Positions 35,905-43,727 of a stretch of DNA of 64,000 bases are shown piece by piece. Origin of the DNA: Tissierellia bacterium (lineage in GTDB: Bacteria > Bacillota > Clostridia > Tissierellales > Peptoniphilaceae). Made by a program: the position numbers and the translations under genes. Below the pieces are notes generated by a model. That model was given only the letters and a program-made list of their open reading frames with translations, was not told the origin of the DNA and ran no database searches. Position 1 is the stretch's first letter. Every line of letters begins with the position of its first letter. Location: the NCBI GenBank assembly GCA_030535395.1, contig JAUNLK010000006.1, positions 1 through 64,000 on the forward strand, given 5' to 3'.

Positions 35905-36560
35905 GAGCGAACCTCCCCTGCACCCTCCATAATGGCCACGGACTTGGAGGCGCCGATTCTACTGGCACCAGCCTCAATCATGGCCTTGGCCGTGGCATAG
36001 TCCCGAATGCCTCCGGAGGCCTTGACCCCCATCTCGGGCCCCACGGTCTCTCTCATGAGGGCCACGGCCTCCACCGTCGCCCCGTGCTCGGAAAAGCCAG
36101 TGGAGGTCTTCACAAAGTCCGCCCCGGCCTCCTTTGCCAAAAGAGAGGCCCGGCGAATCTCCTCGTCGCTTAAAAAGCTGATTTCCAAAATCACTTTCAG
36201 AATTCGGTCCCCTGCCACTTCCTTGAGTTTTTTGATTTCGTTTCGAACCCTGTCGTTCCGGCCGGCCTGGAGATCCGCCACATTGAGGACCATGTCCAGC
36301 TCGTCGGCCCCGTTTTCAATGGCGTTTTTCGCCTCAAAGACCTTGACCTCGGTGGTGTTTTGGCCCAGGGGAAAGCCAATGACGGTGCAGACGAGGACTT
36401 CGCTGTCCGAGAGGGCCCCGTGGGCCTCTGCCACTCGGGAGGGCTCCACGCAGACGCTCTTGAAGCCATAGCTCCGGGCCTCTTCATAGAGCTGCTGGAG
36501 CTCCTCATCGGTGGCATTGGCTGCCAGGGCCGTGTGATCGATGTATTCATTGAGTTTCAT
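35901..36560 (-). CDS. deoC: Deoxyribose-phosphate aldolase
   Basis: A 219-residue class I aldolase: EYIDHTALAANATDEEL, VCVEPSRV, VIGFPLGQN, the Schiff-base region DFVKTSTGFSEHGATVE with the catalytic Lys, and VKASGGIRD with the second Lys. It cleaves 2-deoxyribose-5-phosphate to acetaldehyde and glyceraldehyde-3-phosphate in deoxynucleoside catabolism. It overlaps lgt by four bases and lies 33 bases after the DUF1461 gene. No other deoxynucleoside-catabolism gene is nearby. Confidence 0.97.
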   Translation of the reverse strand: MKLNEYIDHTALAANATDEELQQLYEEARSYGFKSVCVEPSRVAEAHGALSDSEVLVCTVIGFPLGQNTTEVKVFEAKNAIENGADELDMVLNVADLQAGRNDRVRNEIKKLKEVAGDRILKVILEISFLSDEEIRRASLLAKEAGADFVKTSTGFSEHGATVEAVALMRETVGPEMGVKASGGIRDYATAKAMIEAGASRIGASKSVAIMEGAGEVRS

Positions 36561-36593
36561 AATTTCTCCTTTCTCCCTCGGGGGGCTTCACCT

Positions 36594-37250
36594 CTATTGA
36601 TACCCCTCTTGACCACTTCCCCTTCCCTTGGGGAGAAAACCCAGGGCGGCAATGAGGCCGCAGGCCAGGGCGAAGGTGAGGGCAATTCTCAGGGCGAGGT
36701 CCGAAAAAAAGTTCTCCGGCAGCATTTGGATCATCAGATCGGTATTGGGGTCCATGAGCCAGAGGTCATTGGTGAAAAAGATGCGGTGGAAGGCAAAAAA
36801 GGCCCGGTGAAAATCCAGGGCCACGATAAAAAACAGCAGGAGGAGCAGCCCCAAAATGAGCCAGCTGCTCCTCCCCACCCCCCGGGCCAGGGTCCTTAGG
36901 CCTAAGCTGCTGATGCCATAGAAGCCCAGGAGCAGGACCACAAGGCCTGCCAGGGCCGCCACCTCCCTCATGAGGTGGAACAGACCGTAGACATCCAGCA
37001 TGTGGGCCACTTCGTCCCCACTGAAGTAGGGGCTCAGCCTCCCCTCTTCTCCGTCCCAGAGGTATTTTCTCAAGTCCTGGGTGATGGTCTCCAGTTCCTC
37101 CAGGGACCTTCCCGTCACCCTGTCGATGGCATTGGCCTCCATTTTATAGTTGTAATAGGGTTGATGGAGGCTCCAGCCGTGGACGGCCGCCGTGAGGGCG
37201 AGCCACAGTAGGCCCAGGGCCAGGAGGAAGTACAGGGGGTATCTTCTCAA
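36594..37250 (-). CDS. DUF1461 family (TIGR01906-type) integral membrane protein
   Basis: A 218-residue protein with about four to five membrane helices: an N-terminal helix, a large outside loop ([20 protein letters not shown]), then helices ending in the characteristic [38 protein letters not shown], a family hallmark. The function of the family is unknown; it is widespread in Bacillota and linked with nothing specific. The start is TTG overlapping the yebC stop (TTGA), with GGAAGAGGA upstream. Confidence 0.82.
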   Translation of the reverse strand: MRRYPLYFLLALGLLWLALTAAVHGWSLHQPYYNYKMEANAIDRVTGRSLEELETITQDLRKYLWDGEEGRLSPYFSGDEVAHMLDVYGLFHLMREVAALAGLVVLLLGFYGISSLGLRTLARGVGRSSWLILGLLLLLFFIVALDFHRAFFAFHRIFFTNDLWLMDPNTDLMIQMLPENFFSDLALRIALTFALACGLIAALGFLPKGRGSGQEGYQ

Positions 37251-37984
37251 TCCTCTTCCCCGTCCTCCCAGTTGTGATAGACCTCCTGGACGTCGTCATT
37301 GTCCTCCAAAAAGTCGATGAGTTTTTCCATCTTCTTTTTGTCCTCCTCGTCGGTGAGGGCCACGGTGGTCTGGGGCAGGTAGGTGATTTCGCTGGCGATG
37401 AAGGAGTATCCCTTTTCGTCCAGGGCCTTGCGCACCTTGTGATAGTCCTCGGGGGCCGTGAGAATCTCCACCACTTCCTCATCGGGGATCACGTCCTCTG
37501 CCCCTGCATCCAGGGCATCCATGAGGATCTCATCCACATCCATCCCCTCCTCCAGGGCAATGACCATCTGGCCCTTGTGGTCGAAGAGATAGGAGACGGA
37601 GCCGCTGTTGCCCATATTGCCGCCGTGCTTGTCGAAGGCGTGGCGGACATCGGGGGCGGTGCGATTGCGATTGTCGGTGAGGCACTTCACCATGACGGCA
37701 ATGCCGCCGGGACCGTAGCCCTCGTAGGTGATCTCCTCAAATTGATCGCTACTTCCCTCTCCCGTGGATTTTTTTATGGCCCGCTCAATATTGTCATTGG
37801 GCATATTCTCCGCCTTGGCCTTGTCGATGGCGGCCTTGAGGGCGGCGTTGTAGTCGGGATCCGGTCCCCCCTCCCGGGCGGCCACGGAGATCATCCGGGC
37901 AATTTTAGTGAAGGCATTGGCCCTCTTTGCATCTTCTTTTCCCTTTTTATTCTTAATATTGTGCCACTTAGAGTGTCCTGCCAT
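37247..37984 (-). CDS. yebC: YebC/PmpR family DNA-binding regulator
   Basis: A 245-residue protein with the family start [39 protein letters not shown], then [39 protein letters not shown] and [23 protein letters not shown]. YebC proteins were described as regulators; some members act on ribosomes stalled at proline-rich stretches. It lies 38 bases after nadE and has a clear AAGGAG site. Standard length. Confidence 0.96.
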   Translation of the reverse strand: MAGHSKWHNIKNKKGKEDAKRANAFTKIARMISVAAREGGPDPDYNAALKAAIDKAKAENMPNDNIERAIKKSTGEGSSDQFEEITYEGYGPGGIAVMVKCLTDNRNRTAPDVRHAFDKHGGNMGNSGSVSYLFDHKGQMVIALEEGMDVDEILMDALDAGAEDVIPDEEVVEILTAPEDYHKVRKALDEKGYSFIASEITYLPQTTVALTDEEDKKKMEKLIDFLEDNDDVQEVYHNWEDGEED

Positions 37985-38022
37985 GTTTTTCTCCTTCTCT
38001 CAGCTGTATTGTTTTTTAGTGA

Positions 38023-38727
38023 TTATCTTTCAAATTTTGGGGGCAGCACCCGCTTGTGCTGGCTGCTTTTGTGCATTCTATCGATGACATCGTAGTGCTG
38101 TCCCCGGGTGCCCCTTTGAATGGTCTCGTCCAATTCCCCGTAGCTGAAGCCCATGTCCAGCTCATCGGTCTGGCCCTCATAGAGGCCCGCCGAGGGCTTT
38201 TTGTCGATGACTTTCTCGGGAATTTCCAGCTCCCTGGCCAGTTCCACCACTTCCGACTTTACAAAATTTACCAGGGGCAACAGATCCACTGCCGAGTCCC
38301 CGAATTTGGTGAAGTAGCCCACATGGTACTCACTTGCATTGGAGGAGCCCGCCACTAAGTAGCCCCGGTCCTGACCGTAGTAGTAGAGGGTGGTCATTCG
38401 CAGTCTGGGTTTGATATTGGCCTTGGCCATGGGATTTTCGCTGTCAAAGGAGGCCTCCACCATAGCCTCATAGGCCTTGGTGAGGTCCACCTTCTCCACG
38501 GTGAGGTCCAGGGCCTCGGCCACCAGGCGGGCGTCGGCCTCGTCCTGGGGATGGGAGTCTATGGGCATGATGATGCCCAGGGCGTGGGGGCCAAAGGCCC
38601 TCTTGGCCAGGCCCGCAATGACGGCGGAGTCGATGCCCCCCGAGAGGCCAAAGACCAGGCCCTTGGCTCCCGCCTCCGCCACGCGGTCCTTCAACCACTG
38701 GACCAGTTGAGCTGCTGTTTCTTTCAT
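38023..38727 (-). CDS. nadE: NH3-dependent NAD+ synthetase
   Basis: A 234-residue N-type ATP pyrophosphatase: LVFGLSGGIDSAVIAGLA (PP-loop), IIMPIDSHP, KANIKPRLRMTTLYYYGQ, LVAGSSNASEYHVGYFTKFGDSAVDLLP and KKPSAGLYEGQTDE. It amidates nicotinic acid adenine dinucleotide to NAD+. There is no nitrilase-like glutaminase domain, so it uses ammonia. The final residues MHKSSQHKRVLPPKFER are typical. Confidence 0.97.
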   Translation of the reverse strand: MKETAAQLVQWLKDRVAEAGAKGLVFGLSGGIDSAVIAGLAKRAFGPHALGIIMPIDSHPQDEADARLVAEALDLTVEKVDLTKAYEAMVEASFDSENPMAKANIKPRLRMTTLYYYGQDRGYLVAGSSNASEYHVGYFTKFGDSAVDLLPLVNFVKSEVVELARELEIPEKVIDKKPSAGLYEGQTDELDMGFSYGELDETIQRGTRGQHYDVIDRMHKSSQHKRVLPPKFER

Positions 38728-38766
38728 ATGGATACCTCCTCAAAGGCTTCAAGGATCATTGATCTA

Positions 38767-39444
38767 TTATTTCCAGGCCCGGGACTGGTCGAAGACGCCG
38801 TGGTCCCGGAGGAGTTTTTCCCCCTCCTCCGCCAGAGTGAGCTCCTCACTTTGGAGAATTTTCACCGTTCCAGAGCTCATCTCCTGAAGCAGCGACCTGA
38901 GATCCCCCTCGTGCTCCTCCCGGACCAGGGTGGTGATGGTGACCTCCTCAGAATAGGCCACCTCCTCCAGGGGGAGGCCCCGCTCTGCAAACTGATACTC
39001 CAAGCTGCCGTAGAGGCCATAGTCCACCTGAAAGCGGAGGGCCCTGTAGGGGCGCATGGTCACCACCCGGGCCTTTTTCAGGGCCTCCCTTGCGGCTCCG
39101 CCGTAGTTTCGCACCAGGCCCCCGGTGCCCAGGAGGGTCCCCCCGAAGTAGCGGGTCACCATGCACAGCACATTGGTGAGCTCCCCGCCGTGGAGGACAT
39201 CCAGTATGGGCAGCCCCGCCGTCCTCTGGGGCTCCTTGTCGTCGTCGTAGCGCTGGAGGAGCCGGTCTGCCCCCAGTACATAGGCATAGGCGATGTGGCG
39301 GGCCTCCCGGTGCTGGGCCCACTCCCGTTCCAAATGGGCCGCCACCTCTTCCTCCGATGTCACGGGGACAATGTGGCCGATGAATATGGACTTTTTTTCC
39401 TCCAAGCGGCTCTCGCCCTCCCGGTCAATGGTTCGATACATCAT
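38767..39444 (-). CDS. yigZ: YigZ/IMPACT family protein
   Basis: A 225-residue protein with the UPF0029 (Impact N-terminal-like) fold: KKSIFIGHIVPVTSEEEV, ARHIAYAYVLG, DDDKEPQRTAGLPIL and VTRYFGGTLLGTGGLVRNYGGAAREAL, then a DUF1949 C-terminal domain. The usual GEP-GTAG motif reads KEPQRTAG here. The family binds nucleic acid or acts in translation control in eukaryotes; the bacterial role is unclear. The start (39444 or the adjacent ATG at 39441) lies inside the end of hflX, a 17-20-base overlap. Confidence 0.9.
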   Translation of the reverse strand: MMYRTIDREGESRLEEKKSIFIGHIVPVTSEEEVAAHLEREWAQHREARHIAYAYVLGADRLLQRYDDDKEPQRTAGLPILDVLHGGELTNVLCMVTRYFGGTLLGTGGLVRNYGGAAREALKKARVVTMRPYRALRFQVDYGLYGSLEYQFAERGLPLEEVAYSEEVTITTLVREEHEGDLRSLLQEMSSGTVKILQSEELTLAEEGEKLLRDHGVFDQSRAWK

Positions 39445-40729
39445 TTACCCGATACTCCCTATACTTTTCCAATGCCCAGCGGGACACCCTCCCGGAAAAA
39501 AATATTCCCTCACTGCGGTACTCCACCTCTGAGAGGGAATACAGGCGGTTCAGGGCGTAGTACACCTCCTGGGCGTCATAGGGAACCAAAAAAGTCCCCT
39601 CCACAAAGAAGGGCGCCAACAACTCCGAGAGGGCCCCATAAAATTCATCAAAATTTTCATCGTATTTTACCGATCCGTAGTGGGTGAGCTCCCTCCCCTT
39701 TTCCAGGGGCAGGGGGACCTGCTCCAATTGATCGGCCTTGTTCACCAAAAGCAGGGTGGGCTTGGCCACCGGGGAGATCTCCCTGAGGAGGGCCCGGGTG
39801 GTGTCGTAGGCCAGCTGGGCCCTCTTGGAGGAGCCGTCCAGTACGTGAATCCACACATCGGCATCGGCCACCTCCTCCATAGTGGAGGCGAAGGCCTTGA
39901 TGAGCTGGGTGGGCAAATTGGAGATAAAGCCCACGGTGTCGGTGACATAGACCTTGTAGCCGCCGGGATAGTGAATGAGGCGGGTGTCCGGGTCCAGGGA
40001 GGCGAAGACCTGGTCCTCCACATAGACGGCGCTCCCGCTGCTCTCTCCCTCTGAGAGCATGCGGTTCATCAGAGAGGACTTTCCCGAGTTGGTGTAGCCA
40101 ATGAGGGCAATTTTGGGCAGGCCGTGACTGTCCCTGCCCTTCCGGGTGGTGTCCCGGACCTTTTCCATGGCCTTGAGCTTCTCCTCCACCCTGCGAATCT
40201 GCTGGTGGATGTGCCTGCGGTCCAGCTCCAGCTTCTGCTCCCCGGGGCCCCGACTGCCGATGCCCCCACTCTGACGGGAGAAGTTCTTGGCACCGATGAG
40301 GCGGTTTTTCCGGTAGATGAGCTGACCCAGGAGCACTTGAAGTTTCCCCGCTCTGCTCTTGGCCCTCAGGGCGAAGATGTCCAGCACCATCCCCGTTCGG
40401 TCCAGGACAAAGCAGTCGCAGGCATCGGAGATATTGCGCATTTGCATCCCCGAAAGTTCCTGATCCACCACCACCAGGTCCGCTTCCAAGTCCTCCACGG
40501 CCCGGGAGAGCTCTTCCAGCTTCCCCCGGCCCATGAGGGTGCCGGCGCTGTACTTGTGGACCTGCTGAGTCATGGTGGCCACCACTTCCGCCCCCGCCAC
40601 CTCAATGAGCTCCACCAACTCCTTTAAGGATTCCTCCGAGAAGCTGGTATTGCCATCCCAGATGCCCACGGCAATGGCCCTCTGCTTGTGTTCCTTCGCT
40701 ACCTCCACAAAAAACCCCCTTTGCTCCAT
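39425..40729 (-). CDS. hflX: GTPase HflX
   Basis: A 434-residue GTPase: an N-terminal HflX domain (VATMTQQVHKYSAGTLMGRGKLEELS), a coiled linker with GAKNFSRQSGGIGSRGPGEQKLELDRRHI, and the G domain with ALIGYTNSGKSSLMNRML (G1), VTDTVGFISNLP (G3) and LLVNKADQL (G4). HflX splits stalled or heat-damaged 70S ribosomes. I choose the ATG at 40729; the TTG three codons earlier is too close to the only purine-rich site. It is divergent from the class A PBP and overlaps yigZ. Confidence 0.95.
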   Translation of the reverse strand: MEQRGFFVEVAKEHKQRAIAVGIWDGNTSFSEESLKELVELIEVAGAEVVATMTQQVHKYSAGTLMGRGKLEELSRAVEDLEADLVVVDQELSGMQMRNISDACDCFVLDRTGMVLDIFALRAKSRAGKLQVLLGQLIYRKNRLIGAKNFSRQSGGIGSRGPGEQKLELDRRHIHQQIRRVEEKLKAMEKVRDTTRKGRDSHGLPKIALIGYTNSGKSSLMNRMLSEGESSGSAVYVEDQVFASLDPDTRLIHYPGGYKVYVTDTVGFISNLPTQLIKAFASTMEEVADADVWIHVLDGSSKRAQLAYDTTRALLREISPVAKPTLLLVNKADQLEQVPLPLEKGRELTHYGSVKYDENFDEFYGALSELLAPFFVEGTFLVPYDAQEVYYALNRLYSLSEVEYRSEGIFFSGRVSRWALEKYREYRVNDVSNH

Positions 40730-40749
40730 TATGCACAATTCCCCCTAGT

Positions 40750-40780
40750 TTAGCAATATCAAGGACTTGCGTGTTATAAT
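40750..40780 (+). promoter_or_regulatory. Extended -10 promoter of the class A PBP gene
   Basis: TGTTATAAT, a perfect -10 with the TGn extension, at 40772-40780, with a weaker TTAGCA 19 bases upstream. It lies about 20 bases before the ATG, in the divergent gap with hflX. It is followed by the ribosome site GGGGAGG. Confidence 0.75.
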
Positions 40781-40801
40781 GCCCACAGAGGGGAGGATGC
40801 T

Positions 40802-43561
40802 ATGAAATTGCAACCAAGGGCTCGAAAGACGTGGTGGAAAATAGGGGGACTCATTGTCCTCATCCTGGTGGTGATCCTGTGCTCCATGGCGGCGGCACTG
40901 GTGGTGGGCATCCTCCAGGATGCGCCTCCCGCACAGCTACATAATCTCAATGAGCAATTGGCCCAGACCTCCGCCCTCTACGATGGAGGGGGCAATTATC
41001 TGGAGTCCATCGACAATGGGGAGTACCGAGAGATCGTCCCCCTGTCCCAGGTGCCCCGGCATGTCCAGGAGGCCTTTCTCTCCATTGAGGACCGGGCCTT
41101 CTATGATCACGGGGGCCTGGACCTGAGGCAGATCTTCGCCAGTCTCAGGGCCAATCTCCAATCGGGAGAGGTGGTTCGCGGGGGGAGCACCATCTCCCAG
41201 CAGCTGGTGAAGAATATGTTTCTCACCTCCCAGCAGTCCCTGAGCCGGAAGCTCCAGGAGGCCTATCTCACCCTGGGCCTGGAGCAGAATCTCACCAAGG
41301 ATGAAATCTTTGAGGCCTATCTCAATCGGGTGGACTTCGGCTTCGGCAGCTACGGCATTGAGGCCGCCGCCCAGGGCTATTTTTCCAAGAGCGTGGGGGA
41401 ACTCACCGTGGAGGAGGGGGCCCTCTTGGCGGGGATTGTGAAGTCCACCGCCCAGTACCAGCCCATTAAGCGCATCCCCATCTCCGATCTTCCCGAGGAC
41501 ACGGAGCTACTGGACACCATGCAGGTGGGGGGCGTGGTCATGGGTCTGGTGGAAAATCCCAAGGCTTATGAGCGAAAGGACTTGGTGCTACATACCATGG
41601 TGCAGGGGGGCTATCTCACCGAGGAGGAGGCAAGGGAGGCCCAGATGCGGCCCATTGAGCTCCGCCCCCACATCCCTGAGCCCTCGGGCTACTCCACCTA
41701 TGTCACCGACACTTTGAAGCAGGAGGCCATTTTGGCCCTGGAAACTGCAGGCTACAGCCCGGAGGATGCCGAGAGAACCGTCCTCAATGGGGGGCTCAAG
41801 ATCCACTCCACCCTGGACGGAGCCCTTCAGCAGGATTTGGACCAGGTGTATCGCAACTACGCCCCCCTCCTTTTGGATCCCGCCCGGGGCAAGGGGGCCC
41901 AAATGGAGGACCTCCAATTGGATGAGGACGACAATCTCCTGGATCCCCAGGGCCGCCTCCTCTACTTCTCCTATGGCAACACCTATGATGAGGAGGGAAA
42001 TCTCATCCTCCCCCCCGATGTCTACAGCGAAAATGCCCAGGGCATCATCCTCCCCGCGACTTATTTCGATGGCACCGCTCCCCTGAGCCTCAGGGATGCC
42101 TACACCATCAGCGGGGAGAATCACCTCATGGTCTTTTCCTTTGGGAATCTCCCCCTGGAGGAGCAGGAGTACCAACTGAGGGAGGAGGGAATCTTCTTCC
42201 CCCAAGAGACCCTGGAGGCCCATCCCGATCTCTTTAGCCGCCAGGACGGCCTCTTGGTCCTCTCCGCCAGCTATGGCAATCCTCCCGAGTTTCCCTCCCT
42301 CCAGCCCGCCTCCTCCTCCATCATCATCGATCACAAAACGGGGGGCGTCCTGGCCTTCACCGGGGGGATCGATGTGGACAATGCCGCCCGCCTCAGGCTC
42401 AATTATCTCCACTCCCTGAGACAGCCCGGAAATGCCCTGGCCCCCTTAAGCGTCTACTATCCCGCCCTGGCATCGGGCCAGACCCTCGCCAGTGCCTACG
42501 ACGACAGCCCCCTCAATGTCCACGGGGAAATTTGGCCCAGTGGAACCTACTTTAGGGGCTACAGCCTCCTCTACACCGCCCTGGTGGAGTCACTGGATGC
42601 CGTCAGCGGCAAGATCCTGGAGGAGCTGGGCCTGGAGGCCAGTCTGGGGGAGCTGGAAAAATTTGGCATTGGCCAGGAGAGCCTGGTCACTTCCGGGGAG
42701 AACGAACAGCGCAATGACTACACCCTGGACGCCCTGGCAGGGGGGAATTTGGTCCGGGGCATCACCCTCCCCCAACTGGCCTACAGCTACAGCATCCTGG
42801 CCACCGATGGGGCCATTCCCCAGCTTCACTTCATCCAAAGAATCGAAGATCCCCAGGGGGAGATCCTCTACCAGGCCCCGGAGGAGGCCCGGGCTGTGGA
42901 GCTGGAAGAGGAGTCTTTGGCCCTCCTCCGCTACGCCCTTATGGACGGCAAATTCGCCGCCACCACCCCGGCCGACGACTTCTCGGTTCTGGGACAAAAT
43001 AAATTCAACTCCGACTACTGGTCCATCTGTGCCAACGACGAGTTCACCGTGGCCAGCTGGATTGGCAACGACGCCCAGGGCCTTGCCATGGTGGAGGACG
43101 AGGGGGCGGTGTTGGACTTCTTCGCCTCCATCTACCGCCTCAGGGACAGCCAGGGGGAGATGGAGCTGCCCCAAAACTGGACCCAGGCCACCGTCAGCAG
43201 CAAGACCGGCCTGCTGGCCACTACGGCGGCCTACCGGAGCGGCACCGTCCTCACCCTCCCCTTTGTTCCCGGCACCGAACCCAAGGAGTACACGGAAAAC
43301 TACGTCCGCAAGCTCATCTGCTCCACCTCCGGGGAGCTGGTCACCCAGTACTGTCCCGACGAGGAAGTGGTGAGCAGATACTTCTTCCAAAGGCCCGACG
43401 ACTACGACCCCGAGGAGCACGGGGGCATTCGACCGGAGGACTATCTCTCCGGGCCCTGGCGGTACTGCAGTGTCCACACCAAGGAGTGGTATGAGGAGCA
43501 GCAGGAGCTGGAGGACGAGGACGATGACGATGACGACAGAGATAGAGAGGATGATGATTGA
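40802..43561 (+). CDS. Class A PBP with intact glycosyltransferase and degenerate transpeptidase domain
   Basis: A 919-residue protein with one N-terminal membrane helix (about residues 15-37). The GT51 peptidoglycan glycosyltransferase domain is intact: IEDRAFYDHGGLD with catalytic Glu96, RGGSTISQQLVKN (126-138) and EAYLNRVDFGFGSYGIEAAAQGYF. The rest aligns with a class A transpeptidase (IIIDHKTGGVLAFTGG, RQPG, ASWIGND), but all three catalytic motifs are lost. RQPGS-x-x-K reads RQPGNALA (Asn544, Ala547), SxN reads SLD (597-599) and KTG reads QNK (732-734). It should still polymerise glycan strands but cannot crosslink or bind beta-lactam covalently. A possible insertion (about residues 370-500) lies ahead of the active-site region. 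The C-terminus is an Asp/Glu-rich tail. It has its own promoter, on the strand opposite its neighbours. Confidence 0.9.
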   Translation: MKLQPRARKTWWKIGGLIVLILVVILCSMAAALVVGILQDAPPAQLHNLNEQLAQTSALYDGGGNYLESIDNGEYREIVPLSQVPRHVQEAFLSIEDRAFYDHGGLDLRQIFASLRANLQSGEVVRGGSTISQQLVKNMFLTSQQSLSRKLQEAYLTLGLEQNLTKDEIFEAYLNRVDFGFGSYGIEAAAQGYFSKSVGELTVEEGALLAGIVKSTAQYQPIKRIPISDLPEDTELLDTMQVGGVVMGLVENPKAYERKDLVLHTMVQGGYLTEEEAREAQMRPIELRPHIPEPSGYSTYVTDTLKQEAILALETAGYSPEDAERTVLNGGLKIHSTLDGALQQDLDQVYRNYAPLLLDPARGKGAQMEDLQLDEDDNLLDPQGRLLYFSYGNTYDEEGNLILPPDVYSENAQGIILPATYFDGTAPLSLRDAYTISGENHLMVFSFGNLPLEEQEYQLREEGIFFPQETLEAHPDLFSRQDGLLVLSASYGNPPEFPSLQPASSSIIIDHKTGGVLAFTGGIDVDNAARLRLNYLHSLRQPGNALAPLSVYYPALASGQTLASAYDDSPLNVHGEIWPSGTYFRGYSLLYTALVESLDAVSGKILEELGLEASLGELEKFGIGQESLVTSGENEQRNDYTLDALAGGNLVRGITLPQLAYSYSILATDGAIPQLHFIQRIEDPQGEILYQAPEEARAVELEEESLALLRYALMDGKFAATTPADDFSVLGQNKFNSDYWSICANDEFTVASWIGNDAQGLAMVEDEGAVLDFFASIYRLRDSQGEMELPQNWTQATVSSKTGLLATTAAYRSGTVLTLPFVPGTEPKEYTENYVRKLICSTSGELVTQYCPDEEVVSRYFFQRPDDYDPEEHGGIRPEDYLSGPWRYCSVHTKEWYEEQQELEDEDDDDDDRDREDDD

Positions 43562-43686
43562 TGAAAAAAATGAAAATCGCCCGCTGGTTGCTCTTTTCCA
43601 AGGGACTGAGAAAAGTGGCAAAAATGAAGCACAAAAAGAGGGTCCTCACCCTGCTGCTGGCCCTCTGGCGAATCTACAAGAGATAG
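43561..43686 (+). CDS. Putative 41-residue highly basic microprotein
   Basis: An ATG overlaps the stop of the PBP gene (TGATG) and opens a 41-codon frame ending in TAG. The product holds 10 Lys and 5 Arg, no Asp or Glu, and a hydrophobic patch (RVLTLLLALWRIY) near the C-terminus, so it could be a small membrane-associated cationic protein. AGAGAGG lies about 10 bases upstream, inside the PBP tail codons. The terminator begins 11 bases after the stop. I recognise no family. It may be a chance frame; support comes from the coupling, the ribosome site and the close terminator. Confidence 0.45.
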   Translation: MKKMKIARWLLFSKGLRKVAKMKHKKRVLTLLLALWRIYKR

Positions 43687-43696
43687 AAATGCAAAA

Positions 43697-43726
43697 ATCG
43701 GCGAGTTTCCTCGCCGATATTTTTGT
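43697..43726. terminator. Bidirectional terminator between the PBP unit and folD
   Basis: Perfect 9-bp stem ATCGGCGAG/CTCGCCGAT with loop TTTC. The plus strand is followed by ATTTTTG, the minus strand by TTTTTGC. It lies between the convergent basic ORF and folD and can stop transcription from both sides. Confidence 0.88.
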
Positions 43727-43727
43727 G

